Positions 33,680 through 46,546 are shown, counted from the stretch's first letter. The stretch: DNA of 64,000 nt from Carya illinoinensis (GCF_018687715.1 NC_056752.1:6192501-6256500), one strand, 5' to 3'. A program made the numbers and translations. The notes: generated from the sequence alone by a model not told the origin.

Positions 33680-35034
33680 GTAAGAAGAAGAAACCCGTCT
33701 TACCGGTTACTTCACCTCCTCCTGCACCTGTTTTACCAATGCTTATGCCTCTGGCATCAGCATCAACCTTGGCTTCCTCCCCACTGGAGATAGCCAATAG
33801 ATTTACCAGTCTGGGACAAGTTCCCAGGCCTATTCCCCCCCAGTTCTTTTGCTTCTACCTTAGCCACGCCATACGATCCGTATGTGAACCCCTTGGCTAC
33901 GGTAACCCCCAGATTTCCCTCTGCCAACAAGGCAGAATATTTCTTGAAAGCATGGTTTCAGAATCTGTTTTACATTGAGAAATCTGTAAAAACAGATCCC
34001 TTCCAAATGACTTCTGATTATTTTCCCCGAGGTTTCCATTGGATCCCTGAAGATCTAAATAAAAACCTCACCTACTATCTTGGAATCTTGATCGGCACCG
34101 GTTCCATCTCCATTAAACCTATTTATTGCAAAGTTGATCCCTCAAAGATCATCTTTCACAATTGTTTTATCATTTACGTTATAACAGAAGAAGAATGGGA
34201 AACCCACCCTTCTACCTTCAAAACAATCAAGGATTCTAACACTCAGTATAATTATTATGATTATATTGAGGCCTGGTTAAAGTTTCCTTTGTTTCAAACA
34301 CCAGTTATGCAGCACTCTTGGTTTTTCAATTTCAACAAGAACTGCAAACAATCATTTCCTTTATGGTTTCAGAAATGGTGGCATTTCTTTGGCCCCATTA
34401 ATGATTTGTTTCTTGATAGTCTTCAGAAGGCTATCAAGCATTATACTATTTCTAGTGTATAAAAAATGAAAGGACGAGACACCTTACTCCCGCCCTTACT
34501 CCATTTTTGCGCCAAATACAAAACTCCCTGATTTGTAGATGGCAGTACACTAAAAAAGACCATATTTTAATCTGACAGTATTTTGTCAAGTGGTGGGATA
34601 AATTTCCCCACGCTAACGATATTGTCTCAAGAATTTCAGCTGATTTTCCCCTTGTTGTTCCTAACCTTAAGGATAAATAAGAATTCCCTTCCCCCATCCC
34701 AAGTCAAGCTTTGATTGCATATCCAGCCATTCCAGGTTCAAGTGATCAAGCTTCAGGTTCAGGATCAAAGAGTTCTTCATCAAGGCAGAAGAAAAAATCA
34801 TCTTCAGCCAAAAAGAAGAATTCTACAGATTCATCCTCTTCTCCAAAATTGAAGAAGCAGGATTTCCTTTTACAAATTGCACTGTTGAAGAAATCCATTG
34901 AAGGAAACTCCAACAGTGAAGATTCAGTTAAGGAGTCAGAAGCTTCGTCAACAGACTCGACGGCCTCTGCTCCCTGCAGCAATACCTTTGGTCATGACTC
35001 AGAAGACTATCCCCCTAGGCTGGGAGATAATTGA
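33676..35034 (+). pseudogene. Pararetroviral ORF2, unknown function, broken
   Basis: It starts with ATG at 33676, overlapping the end of ORF1 by 4 bases. The N-terminus is Pro/Ala/Ser-rich. After a frameshift near 33840 the frame continues with aromatic-rich sequence including PRGFHWIPEDL and FPLWFQKWWHFFGP up to a stop at 34462. Weaker continuation is visible with KWWDKFP, then a Ser/Lys-rich tail to 35034. Florendoviruses carry a downstream ORF of unknown role; I assign this one by position. No enzymatic motif is seen. Confidence 0.6.
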
Positions 35035-35107
35035 ATCGTGCCCGCCCATTTGGCCTCTTCTCAACCCCGGAGTCTCAACTTTTTGGGGTAGAAAGATGGT
35101 TTACTTA

Positions 35108-35336
35108 TTACAGTTTGCTTTCGGCACAATCAGACAGCACAAGAAGACAGAGTTGCTTTCGGTGCTTTGGGTGCAGAAAGAATATTTCACTTTCGGCGAA
35201 AGAAAACAAAACTACTTTCGACGGATGCATGCTTCTGAGAAGTGAATAGTAAAAAAGTCACTGTTCACTTTCACTATTCATCCCGTGATTTATGGGATTC
35301 CCTGTTTGTAAAAGCGCTTCCTTCATCTATAAAAGG
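35108..35336 (+). promoter_or_regulatory. Pararetroviral promoter: TATA box with upstream CTTTCGG repeats
   Basis: The TATA box TATAAAAGG is at 35328-35336. (G/A)CTTTCGG or CTTTCGA occurs at about 35117, 35155, 35191 and 35215, that is 110-220 bp upstream. A transcript starting near 35360 would cross the primer site and, in a circular genome, run on into the leader at 28802, as expected for a pregenomic RNA. Confidence 0.6.
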
Positions 35337-35652
35337 GCGCTTCATTTCGATTGTTAAGCAGAACTTTCTAGCCGAACTCACCTTCAGCAAGAACTGATTC
35401 CCTACTTACTTGCAAGCCCAAATTCACCTTCCTTCTCTTCTTTTCTTTATTTCAAGCTTGTAAGTCTTTTGTTTAAATATTTACTTTCAATTAATAATAT
35501 TTGAAAGTTTTGGTTCATTATTTCCTTATTTCCATATCAAGCATTTCATGCATTGGCAGTCTGAGACTCCAAATATATTCTGTTCATATTTAATTCTTGC
35601 CATTAATCTTTGAGCTCATTTTCTCTCTATCTTCACTTGATTCCACATTTTA

Positions 35653-35667
35653 TGGTATTAGAGCCAT
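35653..35667 (+). other. tRNA-Met primer-binding site of the pararetrovirus
   Basis: TGGTATTAGAGCCAT, one change from the canonical TGGTATCAGAGCC, immediately upstream of the right terminal repeat. Minus-strand DNA synthesis of caulimovirids starts at such a site. Confidence 0.85.
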
Positions 35668-35668
35668 C

Positions 35669-35880
35669 TTCTGGTTCTGGTTGCTAACAGCTTTGTTATA
35701 TCTTTATCTCGTTCTTATCTTGATAACTTCTGGAAACATTCTAAGTTCATCTTGTTTCCTAGTTATTTTCTTGTCTTTCCTGTTGTACACCACCGCAGTC
35801 GAATAGACCCTACGAGATATCTCCGGAGTTCTAGTTGTCCGTGTGAGCCGGGTAGGCGTGTAAAGGACGTGAAGGGATAT
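35669..35880 (+). repeat. Right terminal direct repeat of the pararetrovirus
   Basis: Second copy of 28802-29013. It ends exactly where the left copy's match ends, at GGGATAT, and is followed by an AT repeat of host or filler sequence. Confidence 0.92.
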
Positions 35881-38800
35881 ATATATATATAATGTAATTT
35901 CCTCGATCTTAAACCATATATAGTTGACGTTAATCACGGTGGTCATGAGTTGAGATGGCATTAATGTCAAATGGCATTGCAGGGCTTTTTTCAATTCTAA
36001 TATTTCCTTTTGAATTAAAACACGTGATCATGACTATAAATCGCATGAATTGTAATATATATTGACAACAAGGCCTAAAAGAAACCTCACCTTATCCATG
36101 CTTGTATTAATTGACATGTTAAAAAGCAAATACGCCTATCTTTTAATTATTATTCTTAATTAACGTGTTACCTTCCAATTGCATGTTTTTAATTCCCAAA
36201 GGCATGCAATTTCTAGCTAGCTAAGCTTAAATTCCAGGCTATTAAATAGGAGCAAGGGGCTGTCTTTCATTCAAACTTATAGATTTATACTGGCCGGTCA
36301 TGTACGTATGAACTAGCTCCTAAGTTTTATATATTAGTAAATTTTTCTAAGAATGTAATTAAGTGACAATCGTACTGAATTAAAGCATTGAGGTCTATAT
36401 ATGAGGTTGTTTTGTTGTGTTTTGTTTTGTGTTTTTTTTTTTAAATGTAATGTTGCTTTAGAAGGAACAGATCAAATAAGGAGATCAAGCATATATTAGG
36501 TGTTACCCATAACACAAGTGTTGATAATTTCCAAATATCTTTTGTGTTTTATTTTGTTGGAATACTATAAATTATATTTGTAGAGCCAATATATGAGTAT
36601 GTGTTCCCTTTTTTTTTTTTTTTTTTTTTTGAGATTATGAAACCTCATTTGAACAATAATCAATAGCCAAAATAGAATGTATGTACCTATTTTAGTAATT
36701 GCTTCTTTAGAAAGATGCAGTTTCTTCTTTAGTAATTCAGTACATACTTTTTTCCTCTTTTATCTTTTTGGAGCATGTTACAGACTCTACACCCTCGAAT
36801 TAACAGTATTATATATATATATAGTCCCCCAAAGTTTCATTTGCATGTTGGGTTTGCTGAGGTGTGTGTCTGCATTATGCATGCCTGGCCTAGTACTGGA
36901 TTAGCATATATGTAAGAAAGGAAACTACGGCTGCTTTTTAATACTCACAACCTTTTCATTAGACATATCAGTGAATAACTTGATTTTCTCACACGTGTGG
37001 GATTTAGCACTGTGGTTTTTATTCCATATTGATTCCGGCTACAAACATTGGTGGGTGCTTATGGTTATATGTTGTATTATTATTGAATTGTTCATATTTC
37101 AATCTGTACTCTTATGATTTGTCAAATCTGTTGTGTTTATGGGGTGAAAAGCTAGCATACAACTTTCTAATCTCCTCCTTATAAAAAACTAGCATATACA
37201 ACTTTTTGTGTCAAAGATGCATGTAAACTTGTGCCTGTTCAATCTGAGTGAACTTTAGAGTGACAGGCTGGGTTTAAATTGGATTAAGTTAATAATTTAG
37301 AAGAGCAAAAACTTGTTCACATGTACAATTATCAATTTTGCTTTCTACGTATACATTCTAAAAGCTTGGAGATTTAAGTTAGTGAAGACTTTGGCGCCAT
37401 GATAAGAGTAGATATGTTATATGTATTTTCAGATTTCCTTGTAGTTGCTTATTACTGATTGTGTTCGAAATGTATTGAGAAGTTATTACAAGCATTGAAT
37501 CCACCTTAGCTGCTGAGTGCCCCCCCGCTCAAAAACAAAAGAAAAAGTACAGAAAATTCCTGTTGATTGAAAGATATTGTAGTTATTCTTGGGCTATGCC
37601 TACGGTTTTATTTATAAGATATTCTGGCGAGAAGGTCATTGTTATCATCATACAAAATTGTTGATTTCCATGAACAAAATTTTTTCTTTTTTAGGTAAAA
37701 TAAAATTTTATTGTTCAATTTTCAAGTATCAGTGATAGATATGGGCTTCATGTGCTAATCCAAAGCAGTGAATTTCGTATCAAAAGGCCCACTCTTTAAC
37801 TCACAGGGTAAGTGACCAATTTAAAAAATGTGTATAAAGATATAAACCACATCAACAAATTATCTACCTTGTAAGTATCATCTTTCTCCATGCCTATGAT
37901 AACACCAAAATCTGAATGCCTGAAGTAGTAAACAAAATAAATGCAAATTATCAGATTATTAGATTCAGTATTCACAGAAGGTTTAAACTTCAGGAGCTCC
38001 TCTTCAAATGGCTCAACGCCCTAGCAACTTAAAGAATCTGTTGGTATTTTCTTAAACAAATATCCACCCTCATTGCCCTCTCTTTGAATAAAGCTCACTT
38101 TCCATCTAAAATATGATGGAGAGTTTCTGCTGCAAAGCCTCCACCAGATGACTAGCACTAGAATTATCCCTTTCCCCCTTCCTTACTGCATCAATAACTC
38201 CCTTCACATCCCCTTCAAACTGGACATCCCCTAATCCCAGATTATTAATGTGTCTGAGAGGAACATATTCTATTGCTGATTCTGTTAAATTTGATGGTTC
38301 TATGTTATAACTTATAAAGATGGTTCTATTGATGATTTGGAAATTTAAGTATGTTGTTGCATTTGTTAGTTGTGCACGTTTAAGACTTATAGTTTTCAAG
38401 TTTTAAGATTACTGCTAATACCCGTAATATGTATTCTAATGCTTGTTGTGATGTTTAAAAATGGCCATTTAGGGGATGTACGCAAGATTACCTTTCAATC
38501 ATGACTCTTTAGTCTTGTTCTTATATTGAATGATCTTTCTGCTTGTTATTCATCATGATTTTTGTCAAACATAATATATAGCAGGCCACCCACATATTAT
38601 TTGGCGATGGGCACCAGTTGTTGAAATAGGAATATATATATTCCTCATCATATTAATCCAATTAATATGCTTATTTAGTAAAATATAAATGGTAGTTTTT
38701 TAATAGTAAATGTAAGTATTCCCCTACACTTTAATTTGGAATTAATGGATAATCTTCTAGAAATCTTTTTATTCTATTTTATTTTATTTAAATGTGCTAT

Positions 38801-39799
38801 TAAACATATATATACATGTTTATAGTGGGAAAAGTGGCTGCTGGTGTGGCATAGAGAAGGCGTATGAACATCATGTCCTTTCTATAAATGCCTCTTTGGA
38901 ATATGGACTTATTTTGGATGCATGTATGCAAGCTCTTTCTTACTGTCAAACTGTCAATTTGCATGCTGTTAATTGTTATATATATATATATATAAATCTG
39001 CTATGCCAATAACCACGTACGATAATTAAAGAGGGATCAAGTTGCATATTTCTAATTAATTCAGCAAAGCATAATATTTGTCTTATTTAGTTAATTACTA
39101 ACCAAAACATTTATCATGTAATATTATATATTACATACTTTGATTTCCATATTGCCGACCGCTTGAATAAATGTGTCAAAGGTACAAGTACTACTCATAA
39201 AATAGTATTGGCTATGTTTGAAGAGTTTTGTGCATGGATAGCATTGTTGGTTTGTTTTTTAGGTTGGATTTGTAAATATTTGACCTTGTTGTCCTTTGCT
39301 TGAAACTCATCTATAATGTTTTTGGTTTTAGTGCTAGAATTACTTCTCCTTGTGAAATGCAGCAATTGGATCATTTACTTGTAAAATAATATCTCTTTGT
39401 GGCAATTTAACATGTGCTCATATGTAAAGTTGGTGTGATATACTTAATCGGTGTTGGGTTTCCATCCTAGTATTATATAGCTTATAATACTTGAACATGA
39501 GGCCATTATTTGTGACTATATAAGATGACCCTTCTACAGCTATGACTATTGATATACTATGGGGCATATAGGATATATAGCATCTAGAAATAAGTATATT
39601 TTATTTTGATTGAGATTCCAGCCCTTCTTCTATATAAATACACATGTATATTTGTATATACAAAGGAGTAAAGCTGCCTACCCTTTCAAACTCCAAAACA
39701 AACTTTTGTGATGCTTACGTGATTTAACATACGATCTAGGTGGCATTGAGCTGCATTTATCCCTTACTAAACAACTTTTGCACCTCTACTTATTTCTAG
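35881..39799. other. AT-rich intergenic region
   Basis: No gene recognised apart from a LINE fragment at 38020-38270. It contains a long T-run (36609-36631) and short AT microsatellites. I searched by eye for a CACTA 5' terminus (CACTAC...) matching the one at 48977 and found none. Confidence 0.55.
38020..38270 (-). pseudogene. LINE RNase H fragment, copy E
   Basis: On the minus strand LGLGDVQFEGDVKGVIDAV, then after about 35 codons VSFIQREGNEGG, corresponds to the FEGD...VI.AV and REGN blocks of the RNase H domain in the other LINEs of this window. Nothing else of the element is present. Confidence 0.55.
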
Positions 39800-42700
39800 A
39801 TGGACAAGAGTTGGATGCAAATCTCTGATAGATTTGGATCTACGGAATATGCTAAAGGAGTAAAGGAGTTCCTTACCTTAGCCCAAACTTATGCTACAAG
39901 TGAGGAAATTCGCTGCCCATGTGTCTGATGTTCAAATAATTACTTCCTACCTATAAGTCAAGTAGAAAGACACTTGTTCATTAAAGGTATTGACTAGAAT
40001 TAAACGACGTGGATTTTTCATGCTGAAGAAGAAGATTTAATCATAAGTGATGATGATGATAATGTACATGATCCTGATGAAGAGGATGACTTCATTGATG
40101 ATGTTGATGTTATGTTACGAGATATTCGGGCTGCGGGATTTCCTGATGTTCCCATAAGCGATTCATTCCATGCTGCGGGTTCCACATCGGTCGATACATT
40201 TTCATCTCGGACTTTTGACCAGCTGTTGGCTGATTCCCGGCATCCTCTTTATGAAGGTTGTACAAAGTATTCTAAACTATCATTCACTGTCAAGTTGTTG
40301 CACATTAAAACACTTGGTGGTTGGAGTGTAAAGTCTTTCGACATGCTTTTACACTTGTTGAAGTTGGCTTTTCCCAATGCCCTTTTGCCAAACTCATATC
40401 AAGAATCACATAACTTGGAAAAAGGGCTGGGCTTTACTTACACCAAGATACATGTTTGTCCGAATGACTACATACTTTATTGGAGGGAAAATGTGGATAA
40501 AGATGAGTGCTCGAAGTGTAAACTTTCAAGGTGGAAATTCAGTAACACTAAGAAGAGGCGAATTCCTCAAAAGGTTTTAAGACATTTTCCGTTGAAGCCA
40601 AGGTTGCAGAGATTGTTTATGTCACAAAAAACATCAGTTGATATGCGGTGGCACAAGGATCAGCGTGTCATTCAGCAAGATATTCTAAGTCATCCTGCTG
40701 ACTCTGAGGTGTGGACTACATTTGATCAAGAGCATGCTTGGTTCGCAAAAGATCCAAGAAATGTCAGGCTTGGTTTAGCTAGCGATGGTTTCAACCCATT
40801 TAATAATTTGGCTAAACCTTATAACGTATGGCCAGTGATTCTTGTCCCTTACAACTTACCTCCGTGGTTGTGCATGAAGGATCCATTTTTTATCACTTCA
40901 CTCTTGATTCCTGGACCAAGATCACCAGGAAATGAAATCGATGTTTATCTTCAGCCTTTCATAGATGAATTGATTGATCTATGGGATAATGGTGTTGATA
41001 CATACGATGCAAAGGCCAAAGAGACTTTCAGATTGCATGCAGTGTTGCTATGGACAATCAACGACTTTCCTGCTTATGGAAACCTTTCCGGGTGGAGTAT
41101 TAAGGGGAAGATGGCATGTCCATCGTGCAAGGAAGAAACAGATTCGATGTGGTTGCCATATAGTCGAGAGCATTGTTACATGGGTCATCGCCGATTCTTG
41201 CCACCGGGCCACATCTGGAGAAAGAAAAAGATTATTTTTAATGGCAGTGCAGAGTATCGTGATCCACCTACAATGTATTCAGGAGAAGATGTGCTCATTC
41301 AAATCCAAAATATTCTTGATGCAAATTTTGGCAAAGCTATAAAGAAAAGAAAGCATACCACAGAGGAGTTCAATTGGACCAAGAAAAGTATCTTCTTTCA
41401 ATTGCCATATTGGTCGACTATAAAGATTAGACATAATCTAGATGTAATGCACATTGAGGAGAACATATGTGACAACATCTTAGGAACTTTGATGAATATC
41501 TCTGGCAAAACTAAAGATCATCCTAATGCACGTCGTGACCTTTCCACTCTCAATATAAGGGAGGAGTTACACCTTATTCAGGATGGACAACACATTAGTA
41601 AGCCACAAGCATGTTATACGTTGTATGGAGCTGAGTGGACTAGTTTTTGTAATTGGTTGCATGGTGTGAAATTCCCGGATGGCTTCGCTTCAAACATTGC
41701 CAGATGTGTTAGTGTAAGTGACTACAAAATCTCGGGGATGAAAAGTCATGATTGCCATATTTTCATGCAAAGATTATTTCCTGTTGCAATTTCTGGATAC
41801 TTACGCCAAGATGTACGGTTGGCACTAACTGAGCTAAGCACTTTCTTCAAAGAATTGTGTGCTAGAACATGTAAGAAGGAAGTCTTAGCGCGGCTTCAAT
41901 CTGATATCATCGTTATTCTTTGCAAGCTTGAGATGATTTTTCCGCCTACCTTTTTTGACATAATGGTGCACTTAGCCTATCACTTGCCACGTGAGGCCCT
42001 GCTTGCAGGGCCAGTTCAATATAGGTGGATGTATCCTTTCGAGAGATATCTCGAAAAATTCAAGAGATATGTTAAGAATAAGACCTACCCGGAAGGTTCA
42101 ATAGCTGAGGCCTATATCCATGTTGAATGCTTGAATTTTTGTTCCATGTACCTCCATGATATTGAAACTAGATTCAATCCTCCTGAACGTAATGTCGATG
42201 AAGGAGAAGAGGGTGTACGAGAGGGACTATCTGTTTTTTCACAGAAGGTGCGACCCATGGGTTTTGCATCACGTCACCAATTAGATGATGATGCTTTTAT
42301 AAAAGCCAGATGGTATGTTCTTAATAACTGCACAGAGATTGGAGAATACCTAAAGTAAGTAACCAAACTAGTTACCAACTTAGACACTTTCCATTCTCAA
42401 TATACTAATTTATGTTGCATCCCCTACATATACTTATTAACCGTTACATAGGCTTTTGTCTAGTGAGCACTACATGCAAGTGAGTGAAGAGTATCCCAAT
42501 AATGCCGATAGTATGCATGCTGCAAAATTTTCAGACTGGTTCAAGTCACAAGTATGCAAACTCATTTGGAAGTCACACCTTATTTCCTTTGACCACATAT
42601 GTTTGTTTAATGCGAAAACATGTATTGTTTTTACTTTATTTAATTCCTTATTTGAACTTGTGATAGATTCAAGCTAGGCGTGCTGATAATCCTGAAGAAG

Positions 42701-43461
42701 TTTCGGATGATCTATATGCCTTAGCATGTGGTCCTGACCCTTAGGGTGCGTCCTATTCTGGTTGCATAGCCAACGGTATAAGATTTCACACAAAAAAACG
42801 GGAAGAACATCGTCGCACCCAAAACTCCGGTGTCATGGTCATTAGTGAACAACCAGGATCTAAAAAACTTGAGTTCTTTGGTAGACTAACAGACATTTTG
42901 GAATTCCGCTACATGGGTTGGCGTCGTGTTTACTTATTCAAATGTAAATGGTTTGACATCTCTGATTCCAAACGAGGGATACGTGTGGAACCACATCTTA
43001 CTAGTGTGAATATGTCGCGGACAGCTTATAAGGACGATCCATTTGTTCTGGCGTCCCAAGCATCACAGGTATTTTACCTAAAAAATCGCAACATCCGTGG
43101 GGAATGGTATGTAGTCCAAAAGGTCATACATAGAAATGTCTATGACCTTCCACGATCATCCCTTATTGAAGATGATGAATCTGATTATAGTGACGTTGAT
43201 GCATACCAAGAGGATAATTCTGGTGATGCTTACGTGAGTGTCCATGCTGATGACATCCCACTGCAAACAAACATGCACAGGCCGAATGTTGAACCGGAGC
43301 AGGTTGATGTTGACACATTGGTAATGCAAAGGTCTAATTGGGACCACTTTGAGCAAGGTTTTATCAATGACGATACCAGGGAAGACAATTCAGATCACAG
43401 CGCCGAACTAAAGGGTAGCATAGAAGAAGATAGTATCTCAACGGAGGATGAGATGAACTAG
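39800..43461 (+). pseudogene. CACTA (En/Spm) transposase, Tnp2 type, N-terminus broken
   Basis: Transposase of a CACTA DNA transposon. The ATG at 39800 opens MDKSWMQISDRFGS, the start of the transposase-associated domain, but TGA (about 39926) and TAG/TAA (about 40000) interrupt it. From 40112 a frame of 748 codons is open. It has the Transposase_21 (Tnp2) core with WHKDQRV, SDGFNPF, LLIPGPRSPGNEIDVYLQP, LLWTINDFPAYGNLSGWS, CPSC and HNLDVMHIEENI, then the DUF4218-like segment MVHLAYHLPREALLAGPVQ with YMxRYLE-like WMYPFERYLEKFK. After a GT donor near 42355 come a small exon (about 42451-42551) and the DUF4216-like exon (YMGWRRVYLFKCKWFD, 42835-43461). Domain order is complete for the family. 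Confidence 0.88.
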
Positions 43462-43951
43462 CGAATTGTGTGTTGGTAATAACCTCGTGATTCCACATAA
43501 CCCATTGTGTTTACTTCAATCTGATATCATTTCGCCACTAATTATGCTCTCGTCTTTTCCATCGTTTCTTATCTAATGCAGGAGTTATTACCAGGTTGAT
43601 TGCAGCGTGGCAATATCTTATTGTATTGATGTTTGAATGCCCTTGATACTTCAAGTGATACTTCAAGAATAGCAGATATTCCATTGAATGGATGTGTTCG
43701 CACCCTTTATGTATTTCTGTTGAATAGAAGACTTTTATCACTTTAATATAATTTTGTGTGTTGTGCTTGACAATATATTAGTTTGTTATTTTTCAAAGAA
43801 TTTGACAAAGTTTATTGGTATATTAAGTTCAAGCAACGACTGAGGAATCCCCACACCCCTTAATGCCCAGAATTTGGCAAAGTTTATTGGTATAATTGTA
43901 TGTAATTAGTGTGATTGCAGGGATACTCTATTGGTTGCCTTCGCCTTGGAT

Positions 43952-45777
43952 ATGCCAATCATTGGAAGAGGTAGAGGTCGATCATGTGGAGTGAGGGGTG
44001 GCCGAGGCCGAGGTAGATCTCAAAGAAATGATGAAGTTCAGGATACAGTACCAATTCCTGCCCTTACTGCCCAAGATGAAGCATTCTCAAGCTCAGATGA
44101 CTCAATTGAGCCACCTGATTGCGTCCCGAGCACAGAACCCAATGACATGCCAGCAGTTGATTCACAGAGTGCAAACCAGGATGGTATATTTCTATTTTTC
44201 TGAGGTGTTGTTTTACATAGTATGTTAGTGGTTGCTTAATTTGATTGTTATAGGAGATATATGATGCTAACATGTCAATTGAAAACATTAGTACCACCAA
44301 CCCAGAAGCGTGGCCGAGGAGCAGCAAAAAGCACAGAGTTTGAGAAGTTATGAAAGCATGGAAAGATACCCTTGAGAATTAAGGATGGTGAGACTGCACC
44401 TTGTTGTGAAAATGCTACAATTTTTACTACAAGGGTTACATGGCTAGTCAAGCACCATATGGACTTGAGTCATGCTAGCTGGCATGCCGTTCCAGCTAAT
44501 GAGAAGGAAGAATTGGTAACACACGTTCAGGTTAGCTTAATATGGAATTTCATACATTTTCAAATAGAGTATTTGAAATCCCAACGTTGCAAATATAAAA
44601 CTCGTAACACAAATTATAATTAATATGTTTGCTGTTTGTCCCTAGGCTGACTTCATCCTCGATTGGACCAAGAAGAATCACCGTGATACGGTTACGAAGA
44701 CACTTCGGAAGCGGTTTAATCATATTCGCTATGATTTACATAAAACCTACAAGAAATACGAGAGTAATGAACAAGCACTCGCGAATGTGCCACCGTTGGT
44801 GACACCAACCACTTGGGTGAAGTTATGCGCTCGATATGCAAGCGAGGAGTATAAGGTAAGTTGGAAGTCAATCTATTGAATTAACGTTGCTTTGTGAAGA
44901 ATATTTTTTACGCACTGTTTGATACATGTTAAGCTTGACACGTGTGATTGCTTTCATGTATATCATGTCTCGTGTGAGTGCAGCGAATGTCTGAACGAAA
45001 TAAAGGTAATAGAGATAAGCAAGAAAACAATCACAGGGCTGGACGAAGGTCCTTTGTACGCCTAATGGAGATGAGGGTAAGTCAATTAAGCTCGATATGC
45101 AAGATGCACATCAATGAGACCTTAAGATGATATAGTTTAAGTGTAAGTTGAATTTAATTTGCTTGTATAGTTTAAGTGTAAGTTGAATTTAATTTGCTTG
45201 TATTGGCAGTCTGGGAATGAGGAGAATTTGGTCGATTTTTTTAAAGAAGTGAGGTGGTCAAAGAAAAAGAACAAATTTGTGACTCTCATTGCTGAAGAGA
45301 AATATGCGAGTGTTAAAGTAAAATCCTAAATTAATATGGGTTCAATTGCCAAATTATTATATGGTGTTGTCTAAGTACATATTCCTTACTAACATTTGTG
45401 ATTTTTCCAATGGTTAATAGCTGGAGATGGCTGCAAAGATGTCAGAGTTGGAGCCTGAGAAGAGGACTAATGAGGCTGCAGCAACAATCTTTAAGGAAGT
45501 TTTGGGCCAAAGATCAGGGTATGTAAGGGGGCTTAGCGAGATGGTTATTCCGGAGTCATCTAAAGAAGCAACTGATGCCCAAATAGCATAATTAACTGAA
45601 CGTGCAGAAAGGTTTGAGAAAGCTGCTTCAGATTATAAGGGCCAGCTTGATGACTTACGAGCTAATGTCATGATGCTAATGGAGAGACAAGTTGAATACG
45701 ACAAGTTCATGGAGAGATATGAGTCAGAGCGGCAGAAGCAGGGAGAGTCTCATAGAGAGACTCAGGGACCTGCATAG
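43952..45777 (+). pseudogene. Second CACTA gene, Ptta/En/Spm (Transposase_24-like), multi-exon
   Basis: It starts with an Arg/Gly-rich exon (43952-44183, RGRGRSCGVRGGRGRGRS) ending at a GT. Further exon-like segments with flanking GT/AG lie at about 44290-44530 (WLVKHHMDLSHASWHAVP), 44645-44855 (RKRFNHIRYDLHK, TTWVKLCARYASEEYK), 44984-45075, 45210-45317 and 45420-45777 (long helical C-terminus). This composition matches the plant Ptta/En/Spm accessory transposase family, whose relatives bind the element's ends. Stops within the inferred exons near 44352 and 45590 suggest it is broken. Exon edges are approximate. Confidence 0.7.
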
Positions 45778-46363
45778 TTAATATTTGGCCATGAACCATT
45801 TTTTGTGAATTTTGATAAGGAGATGAAGGTGAAAGTAATATACTTTTCACAAAATGCCTCCTACTTAGTTAATATTTTGTTTAGGGTCTACTGGTGTGGG
45901 GTAGGTAGTGTAAGGTTAGGTTTTGTGGACATTTTGTAGCTTATGCCATTGTACATTTCTCTTGCCACCAACTACTCACATGGAAGTTATTGGTCATTGG
46001 ATGTCAAACTGCTACAACAAGGTAAGTAATGTCCTACACCCATAGGCTTTTTTATGTTCTAATTTGAATTCTTAACGATTAGCATTGCATTTTATTTGCA
46101 TGTTATGATTGACTTCGATTGAATAGTAGAAGAAAGAAAATCATCCCTCTTTGGTGCTACTGCAGTTTTGATTTCTCCTAAACCATCTAGAAACCTATGA
46201 AGTATATATGAGGCCTATTTTGTATCTCTTCCTTTTTTTGTATCACTTTGTATCTTTCTGTTAAAATTTCCTTGTTAAGAGCTTAAAATTTCTGTCCAAT
46301 ACTATTATAGACTGACTATTTGGTTTTTATCAATGAAGCGTCAGACGATGGTTTACAGATTCG

Positions 46364-46546
46364 ATGGCGAGAAAGAAAATTCAGATGAAGAGGATCGACA
46401 ACACCACAGCACAGCAGGTGACTTTCTCTAAGAGGAGGAAGTGCATATTTAAAAAGGCTCTGGAGCTCTCAACTTTCTGCGAGGCTGAAATAGAGCTCAT
46501 TGTCTTCAGGTCTACCGGAAAGCTCTTTGATTATGCCAGCCCAAGG
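46364..46546 (+). CDS. MADS-box first exon (SVP/AGL24-like), orphan fragment
   Basis: ATG at 46364 opens a MADS DNA-binding domain of about 61 residues: [36 protein letters not shown], then [10 protein letters not shown]. It ends at AAG|GTTTCT, the same place where exon 1 of plant MIKC MADS genes ends. Changes from the usual consensus ([23 protein letters not shown] instead of GLFKKAEELSVLCDAEV-type) suggest relaxed constraint or a divergent subfamily. I find no I, K or C domain exons in the following 5 kb. It lies between CACTA genes and a CACTA terminus, so it may be a captured fragment; a relic of a host gene is the alternative. Confidence 0.75.

Larger units (their letters stand above)
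28802..35880 (+). mobile_element. Endogenous pararetrovirus (caulimovirid, probably florendovirus-like), decayed
   Basis: Order of parts: leader, N-terminal coding region, capsid region, CCHC zinc knuckle, aspartic protease, reverse transcriptase, RNase H, second ORF, TATA promoter, tRNA-Met primer site. There is no integrase and no TG...CA LTR, which separates it from Ty3/gypsy elements. A 212-bp direct repeat begins right after the primer site, so one genome unit is 6,867 bp and the insert is a unit plus 212 bp. A second downstream ORF and this size recall endogenous florendoviruses of flowering plants, but genus assignment is inference. At least nine stops and two frameshifts in ORF1 make it non-functional. 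Confidence 0.82.

Noticed and set aside
28802..35880. Reading the 212-bp end repeats as LTRs of a gypsy retrotransposon
   Set aside because: The repeats lack TG...CA ends, the primer site precedes the right copy and not the interior side of the left copy, and no integrase is present.
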